Shown: positions 1 to 11,549 of the stretch, one piece after another
Layout of the letters: the number at the start of each line of letters is the position of its first letter
Numbering within the stretch: the first letter of the stretch is position 1
Assembly (NCBI RefSeq): GCF_000142905.1
Contig: NW_013657648.1
Coordinates: 105,090 to 151,203, forward strand
Length of the DNA stretch: 46,114 nt
Reading direction: 5' to 3'
From: Thecamonas trahens ATCC 50062
Taxonomy: Eukaryota > Apusozoa > Apusomonadida > Apusomonadidae
Notes under the pieces: generated by a model
What the model was told of the DNA's origin: nothing
What the model saw: only the letters and a program-made list of their open reading frames with translations
Databases searched by the model: none
Made by a program: the position numbers and the translations under genes

Positions 1-140
1 CCCCCCCACCCCACACACACACACTATCAGATCTGGTTTGGTACGTAAACTGAACATATTCAGCAATCTCTCCCCATCCCTTCCCATCCCTTCCCCCTTC
101 TCACCCTCCCCTCCCCCCTCCCCCCCCCCACCACACACAC
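1..140. repeat. C-rich low-complexity tract with short CA run upstream of the alpha-mannosidase gene
   Basis: Bases 1-25 are C and CA repeats, and 70-135 is a CT/C-rich tract with runs of up to about ten C. It lies on the coding strand roughly 130-200 bases before the start codon at 266. Similar coding-strand C tracts precede several other genes in this window. No TATA-like element was recognised. Confidence 0.6.
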
Positions 141-265
141 TCGAGCTCATCACCCTTGCCAATGCCTTCAGCACAGCAGTGCTGATCAACCGCCAGCTGG
201 CGAAAGTGATCATTCCCCACCACCACCCCCACCTGTCCCGACCTCCACACAGCCAACTCACAGCC

Positions 266-3200
266 ATGCACACCCTCACACTGTGCTGTTTGGTGGTACT
301 GGTGCTTGCATGCCCAGCTCTGGCTACACTCAACATTCATATGGTACGCCTTTGGCCAATGGTCCTCGGTCCTTGGCGGCAGGAACAAGGTCCGGGCGCA
401 CCTGTTGGCTGCACGCCTTTTTGACGGCTTTTTCTGCACTTGCCGTCGCGTCCAACACAACCATCTACCAGCGACGAGGCCTTTTCTTCCCACTCCCTGA
501 TGTTCGTCTGAGTTCCTTTACAATGATGACCCTTCTTTGCTTGCCAAGGCCTGGTGTGCGCACCTCCATAGCTTGCACGCATCGCCTGCTCTGCATCTCA
601 CGCCTGGTCTCCTTCTCTTGCAGATCTGCCACACCCATGACGATGTGGGGTGGCTCAAGACGGTGGACGAGTACTATATGGGAGCCAACTCGTCGATCCA
701 GCTGGCAGGCGTGCAGTACATTCTCGACTCGGTGATGCCTGCGCTGGAGGCGAAACCGGAGCGCAAGTTCATCTACGTCGAGCAGGCCTTTTTCCGCATC
801 TGGTGGTCGCAGCAGGACGCGGCGATGAAGGCCCGGGTCCGCAAGCTGGTCGCCGACGGTCAGCTCACCTTTGTCGAAGGAGGCGACGTTATGCCTGACG
901 AAGCCAACCCGACGTTCTCCGACTGGGTCGACGCCCTCACCCGCGGCCAGCGGTTCCTGCTCGACGAGTTTGGGCCCGAGGCCTCGGTCGCCTCGTCGCA
1001 GGTCCTGTGGCAGATCGACCCGTTCGGCCACTCGCGGACCGTGGCGCTTGCCGCTGCGCTTGGTGGCGCCAACATCGGCGTCCTCGGCCGCATCGACTAC
1101 CAAGACATGGCTCATCGCGAATCAACCAAGCGCATGGAGTTTGTGTGGAAGACCTCGCCGTCGCTGGCGAGCATGGGTCCCACCGCCGATCTCTTTACCC
1201 TGAAAACCTTCAACGGCTACGGCCCGCCCGATGGGTTCTGCTTTGACGTCGTGTGCGACGCGCCGCCGATCCAGGCTGATCCGCTCCTCGAGGACGTGAA
1301 CATCAAGGAGCGCGCCGACGCCTTTGTCGCCGCCGCCAAGAACTGGGCCTCCGTCTATACCTCAAACAACGTCATGATGACCATGGGCTCGGACTTTCAG
1401 TACCAGGCCGCCAACATGTGGTTCAAGAACCTCGACCTACTCATGGGCTACATTCAGGACAACGCCGCCGCCTACGGCGTCGACATCTTCTACTCGACAC
1501 CACAAAACTACGCCGCGTATGTCCACGCTGCCAATCTCACCTACACGTACAAGACCGATGACTTTTCCCCTACGCCGATGCGCCCGCCGCGTACTGGTCT
1601 GGCTACTTTACCTCGAGGCCGGCACTCAAGCGCTACGTCCGCTCCAACTCGGCCTATCTCCGCCTCTCGCGCCAACTCGAGGCTGCAGCCATGGCAGCCT
1701 CGCCATCGGGCCCGGTCGGCTCTACCGACGGTCTCTGGGACGCGGTCTCGGTCCTGCAGCACCACGATGCCGTGGCCGGAACCGAGAAGCAACACGTTGC
1801 CAACGACTACGCCAAGCAACTCTACATCGGCCACGCCCACGCCGACGCCCTCACCTCGGACGCCCTCGCCCGCCTCACCGAGCGTTCGTACTCGGGCCTC
1901 GTCTTTGACCAGTGTCGCCAGGCCAACGTATCTATCTGCGCCGCCACTCAGGGCGTGCCTGCCCGCGACGGGCCGGGCGTCGTCGTCGTCCTCTACAACC
2001 AGCTCGCCACGGCCACCAGTGTTTGGCACCGCCTCCCAGTCGACTCGACCGAGTGGGCGGTGGTCAACGCTACCTCGGCTCCGGTTCCGGCCCAGATCGT
2101 GGTCAACCCGCCGCCGCTCCCCGGCCGGCCGACTGCCTCCAAGTACACGCTGGTCTTCCACGCCGCAGACCTCCCGCCGATGGGCTATGCCACCTTCTTT
2201 CTGGTGCCTGCTTCGTCGGCGGCGCCGGCGGCTACGCTCGCTGCCCGCGCCGATGGCCCGCCGAATCCGGTAGGCAACGCTCACTTTGAGCTTACCTTCA
2301 GATCCGACGGCCTCCTGGCGGCATACACTGACAAGGCGCGCGGGCGGACAACCAAGCTTGTCCAGCGGCTGGCGTACTACAATGCTTCCGCTGGCGGCGA
2401 ACAGCCTCATCCGCCGGTTCTCAACGAGTTCCAGGCCTCGGGGGCGTACATCTTCCGACCCAACTCGTCGGCGCTGTTCTCTACCGGGCACGCCGCCGGA
2501 GCCGACATCTCGGTCCAGAACGGCCCCTTTGGCGTCGAGATCCTTCAGCGCTTCTCCGACTGGGCCTACCAGCAGATCTTTGTCTACGCTGGCGAACTCG
2601 CACCTACCGTCGAGTACACCATCGGTCCGGTGCCCATTGCCGATGCCGACGGTAAGGAGGTGGTCACCGTCTTTGCCTCGGAGCTCGACTCGGGTGCTAA
2701 CTGGCACTCGGACGCCAACGCCCGCGAGATGATCGCCCGCCGTCGCAACTACCGTGCCACCTGGCAGCTCAACTGCACCCAGGCCATCGCATGCAACTAC
2801 GTCCCTGTCAACACTGCAATGTACCTTGAGGATGACGCGGCGCGCCTCACCCTTGTCACTGACCGCTCCAACGGCGGCTCGTCCATGGCGTCTGGCGAGC
2901 TGGAGCTCATGATCCACCGTCGCTTGCTCTTTGATGACGCGCGCGGCGTCGGCGAAGCCCTCAACGAGACTGGCATCACTGGCAACGGCCTCATCATCCG
3001 GGCCCGCCACATGTTCCACGTCGGTAGCCCCGAGTCTGGTGCCGACTTTCAGCGCCCGGCCGTTGCTCGCATCACCTACGAGCCGACCGCTTTCTTCGCC
3101 CCGCTCACGGGAACGCCCGCCGAGTGGGCCGTCGCTCATCGCACGGCCTGGTCCGGCCTCTCCGCCCCGTTTCCGCCCAACGTCTTCCTCCAGACCCTGC

Positions 3201-3577
3201 AGCTCCTTGATCCAACCACCGTCCTCCTCCGCCTCTCGCATCGATACGCGCTCGGTGAGTCGGCCAAGTGGTCGCGCCCAGCCACCGTCAACACCACTGG
3301 CCTTTTCACCGCCTTTTCCATCACCGCATGGACCGAGCTCGCACTCACCGCCAACCAGCCTGTCGCCAACCTTCGCTCTCGGTTTGTCTGGAACTCATCC
3401 GGCGGGCCCGAAGCTGCCGTCGCTTCGCCACTGCACAGCGCCGTCAACCGTGCTTCTCCGTTCCGGCCCTCGCCGCATCGCCCAGATCGCGGCTACGGCA
3501 CGGGCCCCTCAGTCGAGCTCCTCCCCATGGAGACCCGCACCTTTGAGCTCGTTGTCGAGTGGAAGCATGAGGCCTAA
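266..3577 (+). CDS. Alpha-mannosidase, glycoside hydrolase family 38, lysosomal type (one intron, one frameshift)
   Basis: Hydrolyses alpha-linked mannose from N-glycans, probably in the lysosome or secretory path. Exon 1 (266-343) encodes a signal peptide (hydrophobic core LCCLVVLVLA, then PALA) and the first strand LNIHM. Exon 2 starts at 624 with ICHTHDDVGW, which holds the zinc ligands His31 and Asp33. The nucleophile is Asp158 in WQIDPFGHS. HHDAVAGTEK, the conserved zinc-ligand region, lies near 1760-1790. The C terminus ends in the family's usual RTFELVVEW-type strand. The reading frame changes at 1563-1570: the conserved DFFPYAD needs one more base in TTTTCCCC. With that base the product is about 1010 residues, normal for lysosomal GH38 enzymes. 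The usual GGW of the active-site strand reads GGD (GGDVMPDEA). Family assignment is firm; the organelle is inferred from subfamily resemblance and the signal peptide. Confidence 0.93.
344..623 (+). other. Intron 1 of the alpha-mannosidase gene
   Basis: GTACGC donor directly after the ATG codon at 341-343 and a CTTCTCTTGCAG acceptor ending at 623. Phase 0, 280 bases. Removing it joins LNIHM to ICHTHDDVGW, restoring the canonical GH38 N-terminal strand. Confidence 0.85.
1563..1570 (+). other. Frameshift site in the alpha-mannosidase gene (one base short)
   Basis: TTTTCCCC, read in the upstream frame, gives DFSP then loses the family motif. The frame one base back continues as YADAPAAYWSGYFTSRP, the conserved GH38 continuation. 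One extra T restores DFFPYAD. An undercalled homopolymer is the simplest explanation. Confidence 0.85.
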
Positions 3578-3787
3578 AGAGTGTTTCCCACCACCAGGCT
3601 TGGGCTGCCCTTGTCGGGCGCGCGCTAGCGGTCAGCGCACGAAACGATCTCTTCCAAAAACGTCAGCGTCCACAGCTCCAAAGACAGAAGCACGCGGCGA
3701 GGCGGCCAGGCGCCTTCCGCCAGCCACTCGCCACCAGTCAGCCGCAAGCAACCTCGCTGGAAGCCAGCTCTCTCTCCCTTTCCAAAC

Positions 3788-6700
3788 ATGGACAGCCTCT
3801 TCCTCGAGCTGCTCCAGCCACGCGAGCCACTACCTCCGTCGCTCCATGGCTCTGTCCCGTCGCGCCTGACCCTCGCCCGGCTGGTGGTTCGTGTGGCCAC
3901 CTCGGCGTGGACAGCACCGTGCGGGACGGTTCCAGAGACCTCGCTACGGGCAACTTTGGAGCATGCAGCCTCACATCTGCCGCAGGCTTTGGTTGCTGTG
4001 GACTTGCTGGCGCCAGCAGAAGGCGTTGTGGCCGACCTCGCCGCCCTGTTGGTCACCCCGCTCCGACCGGACTCGCCGCGCACGGCATGGGTCCACATCG
4101 CCCTGGCCTCACTCCTTGCATCGGCGGCAGCATGCGCAGAGACGTGCTTGGAAGCCGCGCGCCCGCGGGCGGCGCAGGGTTTTCTATCGCTCGTCGAGCG
4201 GTATGCCGGCTACGCCGACCGCACGCCAGAGGTGGTGGCCCTCGAGGCGGGAGTGCAGAAGCGGCTCGGCGACATCGAGATCGCGCTCTTCGACACACCG
4301 CAAGACACGCCGGGTGCCCGCGATGAGCCTCTCTTTCCCAGACTCGAGCAGCTTCGAGCCAACTCGCCGTTTGAGGCCCTGCCACCGCTCCCAGCCTATA
4401 CCCGCATCGCCATCCGGTATGCTGAGGCTGAGCGCCAGGCGACCGAGCATGCCGCCCAGCGCCGCCACCAGGTAGCGCTCCTCCGCAATGCCGGCATGTT
4501 TGAGCTCTTCCACACCGACGCGTTTGACGTCGGGCTTTGGCCTGCCCGTCTCCATCGCGCGAGGCAGAACGTCGGCGAGCTGACGTTGGCAGCGGCGGCA
4601 GACGAGCTGCTCGCCCTCGCGGAGCGCACGTATCTGGCTCAGGCCTTTGACCTCGCGGTAGCGTTTGGGGCGCTGGCGTTTGAGGCTGGTATGGGCGGGG
4701 ACGACGCGTGCTGGGGGCACGCCTTTCGGGCCCACGAGCTGCTTGCTGCTGCCGTCCGCGCGGCGCTTGATCCGAGCTCGTTTCGGCTGCAGTACTCCGA
4801 GTCGCTGCCGCCCCTGGAGCTGCCGTGGGCCGAGGCACGGGAGGGCCTGGCAGCGTCGCGCGAGAGTGTGGCAGACGCACCGTGGCTTGACCCGTCCATC
4901 CACGCCACCCAGCTGCTTGATGTCCACCTGCAGACTAGCGACCACCGGGTCGAGCTATTCCGAGCGCTCATTGCCGACGCGCTCGCCAGCGTCGCCCCTC
5001 CCCTCACAACCTACCATTCACGGTTCTCTCGCTCGGCTCGATGTCAGCCGGGGCCATGTCGATGTACTCGGACGTCGAGTTTGCCATTTTACACGGGGTG
5101 TGTGAGGCAACGCCGTGGTTTGAGGAGGCTGTTCGATCACGGTTGACGGGTGCGTCTGCAGAGGTCTCGGCGGTGAGCTCGGCCAAGACTGCGGCGGTGC
5201 CGGAGAGCGTCGGCGCGCCGCAGCACGAGGTCGAGGCCGAGGCCGAGGTCTCAGCTCGTATCGAGGCCGAGCTCAAGGCAGAGTACCTTACCGAGCTAGA
5301 GGCCTGGTTCGAGGTCTTTGTCACTGCACTCGAGCTCAAGGTCATTGCGCTCGGCGAGACGTCGCCCAACGCCAACTCGGAACGGTGGTCACGCGGCTTT
5401 TGCTTTGACGACGGCGGCAACACGCCGCTGGTCAAGGATCCCAAACTCATCCAAACGCCTGAGGGCATGGTAAGCCTTCTCTGGCCGCCCGGCTCCTACG
5501 TGCCGGACCTCATGCTTGTTGGTGCGCTGCCGGACGCCGGGTTTCTCTTTGGCGACGTCGATCTGTACGACGAGTTCCACACGCGAATGAGGGCGCTTCT
5601 GGCCACGCCGCATCCGACGCTCCGCGGCACGCTTGGTCAGGTCTATGGTGCTGTATTGCTGAAGGAGGCCCTCGGCGAGGGCTTTAAGCCCAAGTTCCTC
5701 TCCAGCGCCACGCCTCTGCTTGACGTCAAGCAGTCGATGTATCGGTTCTGCTCGCTGGTTGTTTCGGGCATGGTCCGGCTCTTTGCGCGAGTGATCACGA
5801 CGTCAAACGCTCGGCGGCCGGCGTACATCTCGCACCGGGTCCGAGTCCGGTCGCTGGTCGCGGACCGCGCGCTCGACGCCATCATCGGGCGGGCACTGTT
5901 GATGGGCATTGCGCTCGCTGCGCACCTCCGCAACAAGGCTCAGGCGTTGGCCGGCACCGAGGCCAATGTGGTGTACGCGAGCGAGGATGCTGTCCCGGCG
6001 GGGACCCGAGGCTACGTCGTGCCGCCCGGGGCGGTCGAGACCCTCGCACGGGTGTACCACGCGCACGTCGAGCCGGCTTGGCAGGCTGCTGTCGATTTCC
6101 ACGACCAGCTGCTCGAGCTTGGCATCGGGCAAGTGGCCAGCGGCGCGCTCCACGAGGTAGCGTGGGAGTCGGGCGGTGGCGACGACACTGGGCTGCAGGT
6201 CTCTGCGCCTGTGCGGTTCCAACTCGCGCTGTCGGACACATCGCGGTTCGCGGAGGCTCAGGCCGAGCACGTGCTTGACCACGTAAGCGAGCGGTCTGAG
6301 CTTGGTACGCTCCTTCATGCACTCTCGCATACACTGCTGAGCATTTCGACAGCGGAGCCACCACGAGCGGTGGGAGGCGGTGGGCGGCGGGCTGAGGCGT
6401 CTGCTGCGGTCCACGTCTCGACCTGGCCGCTGGAGAGCAGCGGCGGCAACGGGCCGCCAGTGGTGGTGGAGCACGGCGTGGCGGCGTGGTGGACAGCTGT
6501 GCTTGCGTTTTCGCGATCGATCGACATCCGGTCGCGACGGTACCGGCTCCGCGTGTACCGGGAGTGCTTTGTGGGCAACGAGGCGGTGCGGCTGCTGAAG
6601 GCGACGTTCCCCGATGTCAACACAACCGGGCAGGCGCTGGCGGTGGGCAACACCATGATGCGCGAGGGCGTGTTCAGCCATGTGGTCGACAAGAAGCAGG

Positions 6701-9700
6701 TCTTCCGCGACGGCCACTTTTTCTACCGCTTCTCCAAGGACCTTGATCTGGCTGCGATCGCGGCCAAGGCTCGGAGAGAGGAGCGGGACAGCCACAGCTC
6801 GCATCGGACGTCAACCGGGCTTGATGCGGCGCTGCTGCAGCAGCTCTCGCCGCTCATTGCGTGGATTGTCGACGCCGACCACACGCCGTGGCAGCTGCTC
6901 ACCTCTGCTGGCCACGAGCCTGCGGCAGCCGTCGAGTCCCCTAATGTCCTTGATTCTGTGGTTGTCTCGGGCCTCTGGGGTCACGTGGCGGCACTCGACG
7001 CATGGTATCAGGCGTTGGTGACGTCCAAAGCCTTTCCGTCCGGCACCGCTGCACTCAAGGAGAAGCTCTGCACTGTGTGCCGGGCGCTAGCGGCGCACTT
7101 TACGGTCGCGGCTGAGAGCATGGGTGAGGTTGTAGCGACGCTTCGGACGCAGCCGGGCGAGTCAGTCGAAGCGCAAGCTGCGATGGCGGTGGCGCGGGAT
7201 GCGGTGCAGCCACACGTGGTGGTGCATGGTGTGACAAGTGGCGTGAGGGTACTGCGGGCGGGGGGCGACCAGACGCTAGTCGAGGCTGCGGTGCAGGGCA
7301 AGCTTGCGCTGAAGCCCATCCAGGCCTCGCCCGGATTTACGTATGCGATGCAGCTGTTCATTCCGCTCACGATTGCGGGCGGGGCAGCGCTGGACGAGCG
7401 AGTGCTGGCGGACCTTGTCAAGGTGCAGCCGCGGCACAACGCGATGCGGATGAGCCCGAGCCGGGCGCAGGCGAGTGACCTCTTTCATGTTTTTGCCAAG
7501 TACCCGGGCGAGGAGTCTCTGCGCGCTGTACTGGAAGCGCGGCCTCACGGCGATGACGTGCTCTCGACCTCGTGGCTGCCGTGGCAGTACACGACGGCGT
7601 TCCTGCGGACAACGCTGATGCAGCCGTCGTCGGCGTCTGCAGACGCGTACAAGGTGCGGTACATGAAGCGAGCCGATGGGAGCAAAGTGCCGATTGCGCT
7701 TCCGGTGGCGCACTCGAACTTGTTTGCCGCCGACGCGTTTGGATGGGCAGCATCGCTCGGGCAGCGGCGCACGCTCTCGATTGCGCTCTGCTTTGACCAG
7801 ATGCTGGCTCCGATGGACGAGGAGGCTATGAAGGCGTTCATGGACCGGCGGCCGCAGACGGTCATCTCGATGTGGCTTGCGGCCATGGACCGATATAATC
7901 GGCGGATCGAGGCCATGTTTACACTCTCGGAGCTCGACGACCTGTTTGCCGGCGGCGACGGGTCGCTGCTGCCGTTTTTCGTGCCTGCGGACCTTGTGCA
8001 GAACTTGTATGATCGGTATGTACACATGCAGGCACTGCTTGCGTCTGCCGTGGACGCCGGGGCGCCACTGACGCACCTCGAGCTGCTTCTTGCGATTGAT
8101 CCGGACATCGGTGCCATGTACCGCGAGGTGCTTGAGAGCGCACCAGGACCGCTGGCGCGGTATGCGGCGGCGGAGAAGAGGATGGCAGCGGCAGCAGCGG
8201 CGGTGCGTGTCCGGGCAAACTCAACAAGCCCGCGCGGAGCGCCTGCGTCTGCATGGGGCAAGTCGCGGCTCTCGAGCGTGTCGGCGTTTGTGGCTGACGG
8301 GCGGATGGAGCCGCAGGCGGTGCTGGGCAGCTTGCAGTTTGACAGCGCCGAGTCATCACAGATGGCGCTCGCTGGCGCGCGCGACTCGCTGGTGTACGGC
8401 AACGGGAGCGAGTTTGCGGCGCTGGGCGAGCTGGGTGCCAAGGAGAACGTGGTGCGGCTGGTCCCGTTTGCCAACCTCTCGCCTGGCGAGCAGGTCCGTG
8501 TGCTGGAGAATGTGCGCGATACGCCGTTCGTCTCGCTCACGCTCCGCGGGTGCTCGGTCCTGCGGACGAGCGGCTGGCAGCGATTCTGGAGCACACGCCG
8601 CATCTGGAGCTTCTGGACGTCTCGTTCTCGAGCGGGCTTGTCTCGCCGACCGGCTCGTTGACGGAGATGCCCAAGCTGCACACGCTCGTTCTACGTGGGG
8701 TGACAACGCTTGCTGCGCTGGAGCAGAGGTCGCGGCGGTCGCGTTACCTACCTGCCCTCGCGCGGCTGGATGTGCGCGGATGCGGGGCGCTGAAGATGTT
8801 GGACATTCCCAAGTTCCCGCTCTCGATCCGGATCGACCCGTCGGGGCTGGCCAACATGGAACGAGTGCGGGTAGCCGGAGTCGAGTGGACGCTCGCGGTG
8901 TGCCTGGTGATCAACACGCTCAACAACACGCAGGCAGACACGTTGCAGCTGGAGGATGTGAGCGGCGTGTCTGCGGCTGAGGTGCAGAGCCTTGTGGGCG
9001 TGGTCTCCAAGTCGCAGTTTGTCAACGCACTGATGCTCAACCGGGTGAGCTTTGCCGGCGGCGCCGGCAACTTGATCCCGCAGCTGATGCGGAGCGCAAA
9101 CGCGCTCAAGTGCGTGACCATTTCCGGGTGCCGTGGGGTGGAACTTGCGGCAGTTGTGGCGGCTGCGACCGAAAGCGCGCATCTTCGCCAGCTCACACTG
9201 AGCGAGTTTGACTTTGCGGCCGGCGGCGGGGCGCTGGTGCGGCAGTTTGATGCCATGCTGCAGGCGCGGTCGAGCCTGCGTGCGCTGACGCTGCGTGGGT
9301 GTGGGCTCAATGGGTGCAGCAGGGTGCTCGCGGCGCTAGGACGGGTGCTTAACCGGCGCGGCGGGGGGCTCTCATCGCTGGATCTGAGCGACAACGGAAT
9401 CTCGGGTCTCGGGCTCGCGGAGGTCATCTCGGGCCTGCTTGGGGGTGGCGAGGCGTCGGCGATGGGCGCACTGGGCATGATGCTGGGCTCTGCCATGTCG
9501 CGGGTGGGTGTAGGCGGGCGCAAGGTGAGCGGGGGTGGAAACTCTGGAGCTGTACACGGCACGTCGCTGACAACGCTTGTGCTCGACGGCAACGCGCTGG
9601 GAGGGCGCGATCTTGGGGCGCTAGGCGGGGCGCTGGCGGCCAACTGCTCACTCACGGCGCTCTCCCTCAGCCGCAATCCGATCGGGGAGCATATGGCGTC

Positions 9701-10178
9701 GTTTGCGCGTGGGCTCTCGGGCAACACGCGGCTGACGACGCTCGAGCTCGACTCTGCGCAGCTTGGCGACGCCGGGGCGCTTGCGCTCGCCACGGCGCTC
9801 GCGGGCAACCGCGCGCTGCGGTGGCTCTCATTGCAGGCGAACCGAATCTCTGCCGATGCTGGAGCCGAGGTTGTGGCCGCGCTTGTCTTTGTCACCCACC
9901 TCAATCTCGCGTTCAACGGGTGGGGCGAGGAAGAGATGTTTGAGGCGCTGGCGGTGGTTGCCGCGCGGGTGAGCAGCGCAGGTGCCGAGTCTGACGACGA
10001 CGACGTGTCTGAGGCATCTGACCCGGTCAGCGAGGGTGAGACTGGTAGCAGTAGCAGCGCACAGGCACCGAGCAGCGACCGCAAGCGGACAGTGTTTGTG
10101 GGAGAGTCCGCCGTGGTCGAGCTCCCGTGGGGCGTGGCGCAGCAAAAACCTGCGAAGAGTAGTTCCCAGAAGGAATGA
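3788..10178 (+). CDS. Large DEP-domain protein with C-terminal leucine-rich repeats (two apparent frameshifts)
   Basis: Three consecutive open frames (3788-5000, 5000-8550, 8550-10178) read as one protein of about 2130 residues if one base is restored near 4995-5003 and one near 8548-8550. The first about 850 residues are helical and unrecognised. A DEP domain lies at about 6480-6750: a WWTAVLAFSRSIDIRSRRYR lead, then YRECFVGNEAV, a Met-rich helix, and GHFFYRF at its end. DEP domains bind membranes or GPCR and Rab machinery. From about 8540 to 9960 there are ribonuclease-inhibitor-type LRRs (LDLSDNGISG, LVLDGNALGG, LSLSRNPIGE, LSLQANRIS). The tail is acidic and Ser-rich (SDDDDVSEASD). The LRR strands run smoothly across the second break (SLTLRG then VLGPADERLAAILEHTP), which argues for a single gene there. 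The first join is less certain, so 3788-5146 could be a separate gene. I cannot name a family for the whole protein. Confidence 0.72.
4995..5003 (+). other. Putative frameshift site 1 in the DEP/LRR gene
   Basis: Two CCCC runs separated by T. Upstream coding is in one frame (ending ALASVAPP) and downstream coding begins in the frame one base back (HNLPFTVLSLGSMSAG). No plausible GT-AG intron joins the two. One added C would fuse the frames. The alternative is two separate genes, the second starting at ATG 5041. Confidence 0.55.
8548..8550 (+). other. Putative frameshift site 2 in the DEP/LRR gene
   Basis: A GGG run where the LRR pattern passes from one frame to the frame one base back. One added G gives SLTLRGVLGPADERLAAI, a continuous LRR unit followed by further units. 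Without it the upstream frame ends at 8661 in Arg/Trp-rich sequence unlike the rest of the protein. Confidence 0.75.
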
Positions 10179-10274
10179 ATTTGTTCGCAAAGAGAACAAC
10201 GCGGTGGCGTCAAAAACGGACCGAGGCGGTGCAGCGGACGGGTGTGCCGATGACTCGGCACAACTCGACTCAAC

Positions 10275-11549
10275 ATGGCCGACACTGTGGATCTCAATGA
10301 GATCACCGAGTACTTTGACGACGAAGAGGTGCTAGCGGACAAGTGCCGCGAGCTGGCTGGCCTGATTGCGCAAGCGCGCAAGGGTTACTTTTTCACGGGC
10401 GCGGGCCTCTCGACGTCTGCGGGCATCTCCGACTACCGTGGGCCAAACGGGGTGTGGACGCGGAGGGCGCAGGGGCGATCCGCCCCGCGCGGGGTGAGAA
10501 TCACACAGGCGACGCCGACGTACGCGCACATGGCGGTGGCGGCGCTTGTGGAGACAGGGGAGATGCGCGGAGTGGTGAGCCAGAACGTCGACGGCCTGCA
10601 CCGGCGATCGGGGGTGGCGCGGGCGGACATCGCCGAGCTGCATGGCAACTGCTACCTTGAGGTGTGCTGGAAGTGCGAGATGGAGCACCTACGGACGTTT
10701 GACGTCTCCGAGCGAATCAATGGGTCTGGGCGGTGCAAGGAGTGCGCCAAGCGGGTACCACACTTTTGCCACTGCACCTCGCGCAAGTGCGGTCGCCGCG
10801 GGTGTGGGGCGGTGCTCAAGGACTCGATCATCCACTTTGGTGAGAATCTGCCCGAGGGAGATCTGGAAAAAGCATTTGCGTGGGGCCGCAAGGCGGATCT
10901 GTGTGTGGTGCTCGGCTCGTCGCTGCGGGTGACGCCGGCGGCGGACGTGCCAGCCGAGACGGCGGGGCGCGGCGGAGATCTGGTCATTGTTAACCTGCAA
11001 AAGACACCGCTTGACGACGAGGCTTCGCTCATCATCCGCGGGCGCATCGATGATGTGATGACGCGAGTGATGGCGGAGCTTGGGCGGAGCGACGAGGTGC
11101 TCCCGTTCTACGAGTCGCCGGCGGCCGTTGCCGAGGCGGCGCGGATGGGTGTGCCCCCGCCGCCGGCCGCAGTGGCGAGGATGGATGGCGCCGCAGCCGC
11201 GCCAAGCTGTCCCGACACGCTTTTTGTTGGCAACACGGCGAGGGCGAGCAAGAAGAGCCGCAACACCAAGTGGACTGTGTACGTCCGCCCGGCAGTGGCT
11301 GACGCGCCCGATGGCACCGCCGTCGACGACATCATCGAGACCGTAGAGTTTGGTCTTCATTCTACCTTTTCCCCATCGCAGATTGAGGTGAGCCAAGCGC
11401 CGTACGAGATCACCCGCGTGGGGTGGGGCACCTTTGACGTGAAGATCCGAGTCCGCTTCCGCCCCGAGACCGGGCGAGCGCCGCTCGCGCTGGTCCATCC
11501 GCTCTCGTTCTCTGCCGGTGGATCGCAGGCTGATGTGGCGCTAGAGTGA
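10275..11549 (+). CDS. SIRT7-like NAD-dependent protein deacylase fused to a C-terminal YEATS domain
   Basis: 424 residues, intron-free, starting 96 bases after the previous gene. The sirtuin core shows GAGLSTSAGISDYRGPNGVW (residues 42-61, NAD binding), QNVDGLH (103-109), the catalytic His123 in ELHGN, zinc-type Cys131 and Cys134 followed by a Cys-rich segment, IIHFGE, a GSSL motif, IVNLQKTPLDD and DDVMTRVMAELG. The last two are class IV traits shared with SIRT7. Residues about 333-415 match a YEATS domain: KWTVYVRP, then LHSTF (His362, Phe365), the P-F/Y-E strand and GWGTF (Trp384). Phe365 and Trp384 sit where YEATS readers such as Taf14 place the aromatic pair that clamps acyl-lysine. Inferred role: a chromatin deacylase carrying its own acyl-lysine reader in the nucleus. 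The one YEATS departure seen is Thr for Ser in the HxSF motif. Both domain calls come from motif reading only. Confidence 0.9.
   Translation: MADTVDLNEITEYFDDEEVLADKCRELAGLIAQARKGYFFTGAGLSTSAGISDYRGPNGVWTRRAQGRSAPRGVRITQATPTYAHMAVAALVETGEMRGVVSQNVDGLHRRSGVARADIAELHGNCYLEVCWKCEMEHLRTFDVSERINGSGRCKECAKRVPHFCHCTSRKCGRRGCGAVLKDSIIHFGENLPEGDLEKAFAWGRKADLCVVLGSSLRVTPAADVPAETAGRGGDLVIVNLQKTPLDDEASLIIRGRIDDVMTRVMAELGRSDEVLPFYESPAAVAEAARMGVPPPPAAVARMDGAAAAPSCPDTLFVGNTARASKKSRNTKWTVYVRPAVADAPDGTAVDDIIETVEFGLHSTFSPSQIEVSQAPYEITRVGWGTFDVKIRVRFRPETGRAPLALVHPLSFSAGGSQADVALE

Noticed and set aside
1560-1573. Programmed -1 ribosomal frameshift in the alpha-mannosidase gene
   Set aside because: No X-XXY-YYZ heptamer in the right phase and no obvious downstream structure. 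A missing base in TTTTCCCC explains it more simply.
1541-3241. 566-residue open frame antisense to the alpha-mannosidase gene
   Set aside because: High GC and codon bias make long antisense frames common here. The translation is Arg/Gly/Val-rich without domains, while the plus strand has clear GH38 motifs.
3268-3869. Short frames over the 3' end of the mannosidase gene and the following spacer
   Set aside because: Overlap the confirmed coding region in other frames and lack protein-like composition.
8744-10381. 545-residue antisense frame over the LRR region
   Set aside because: Ser/Pro/Ala-rich shadow of a repeated LRR coding pattern, with no recognisable domain.
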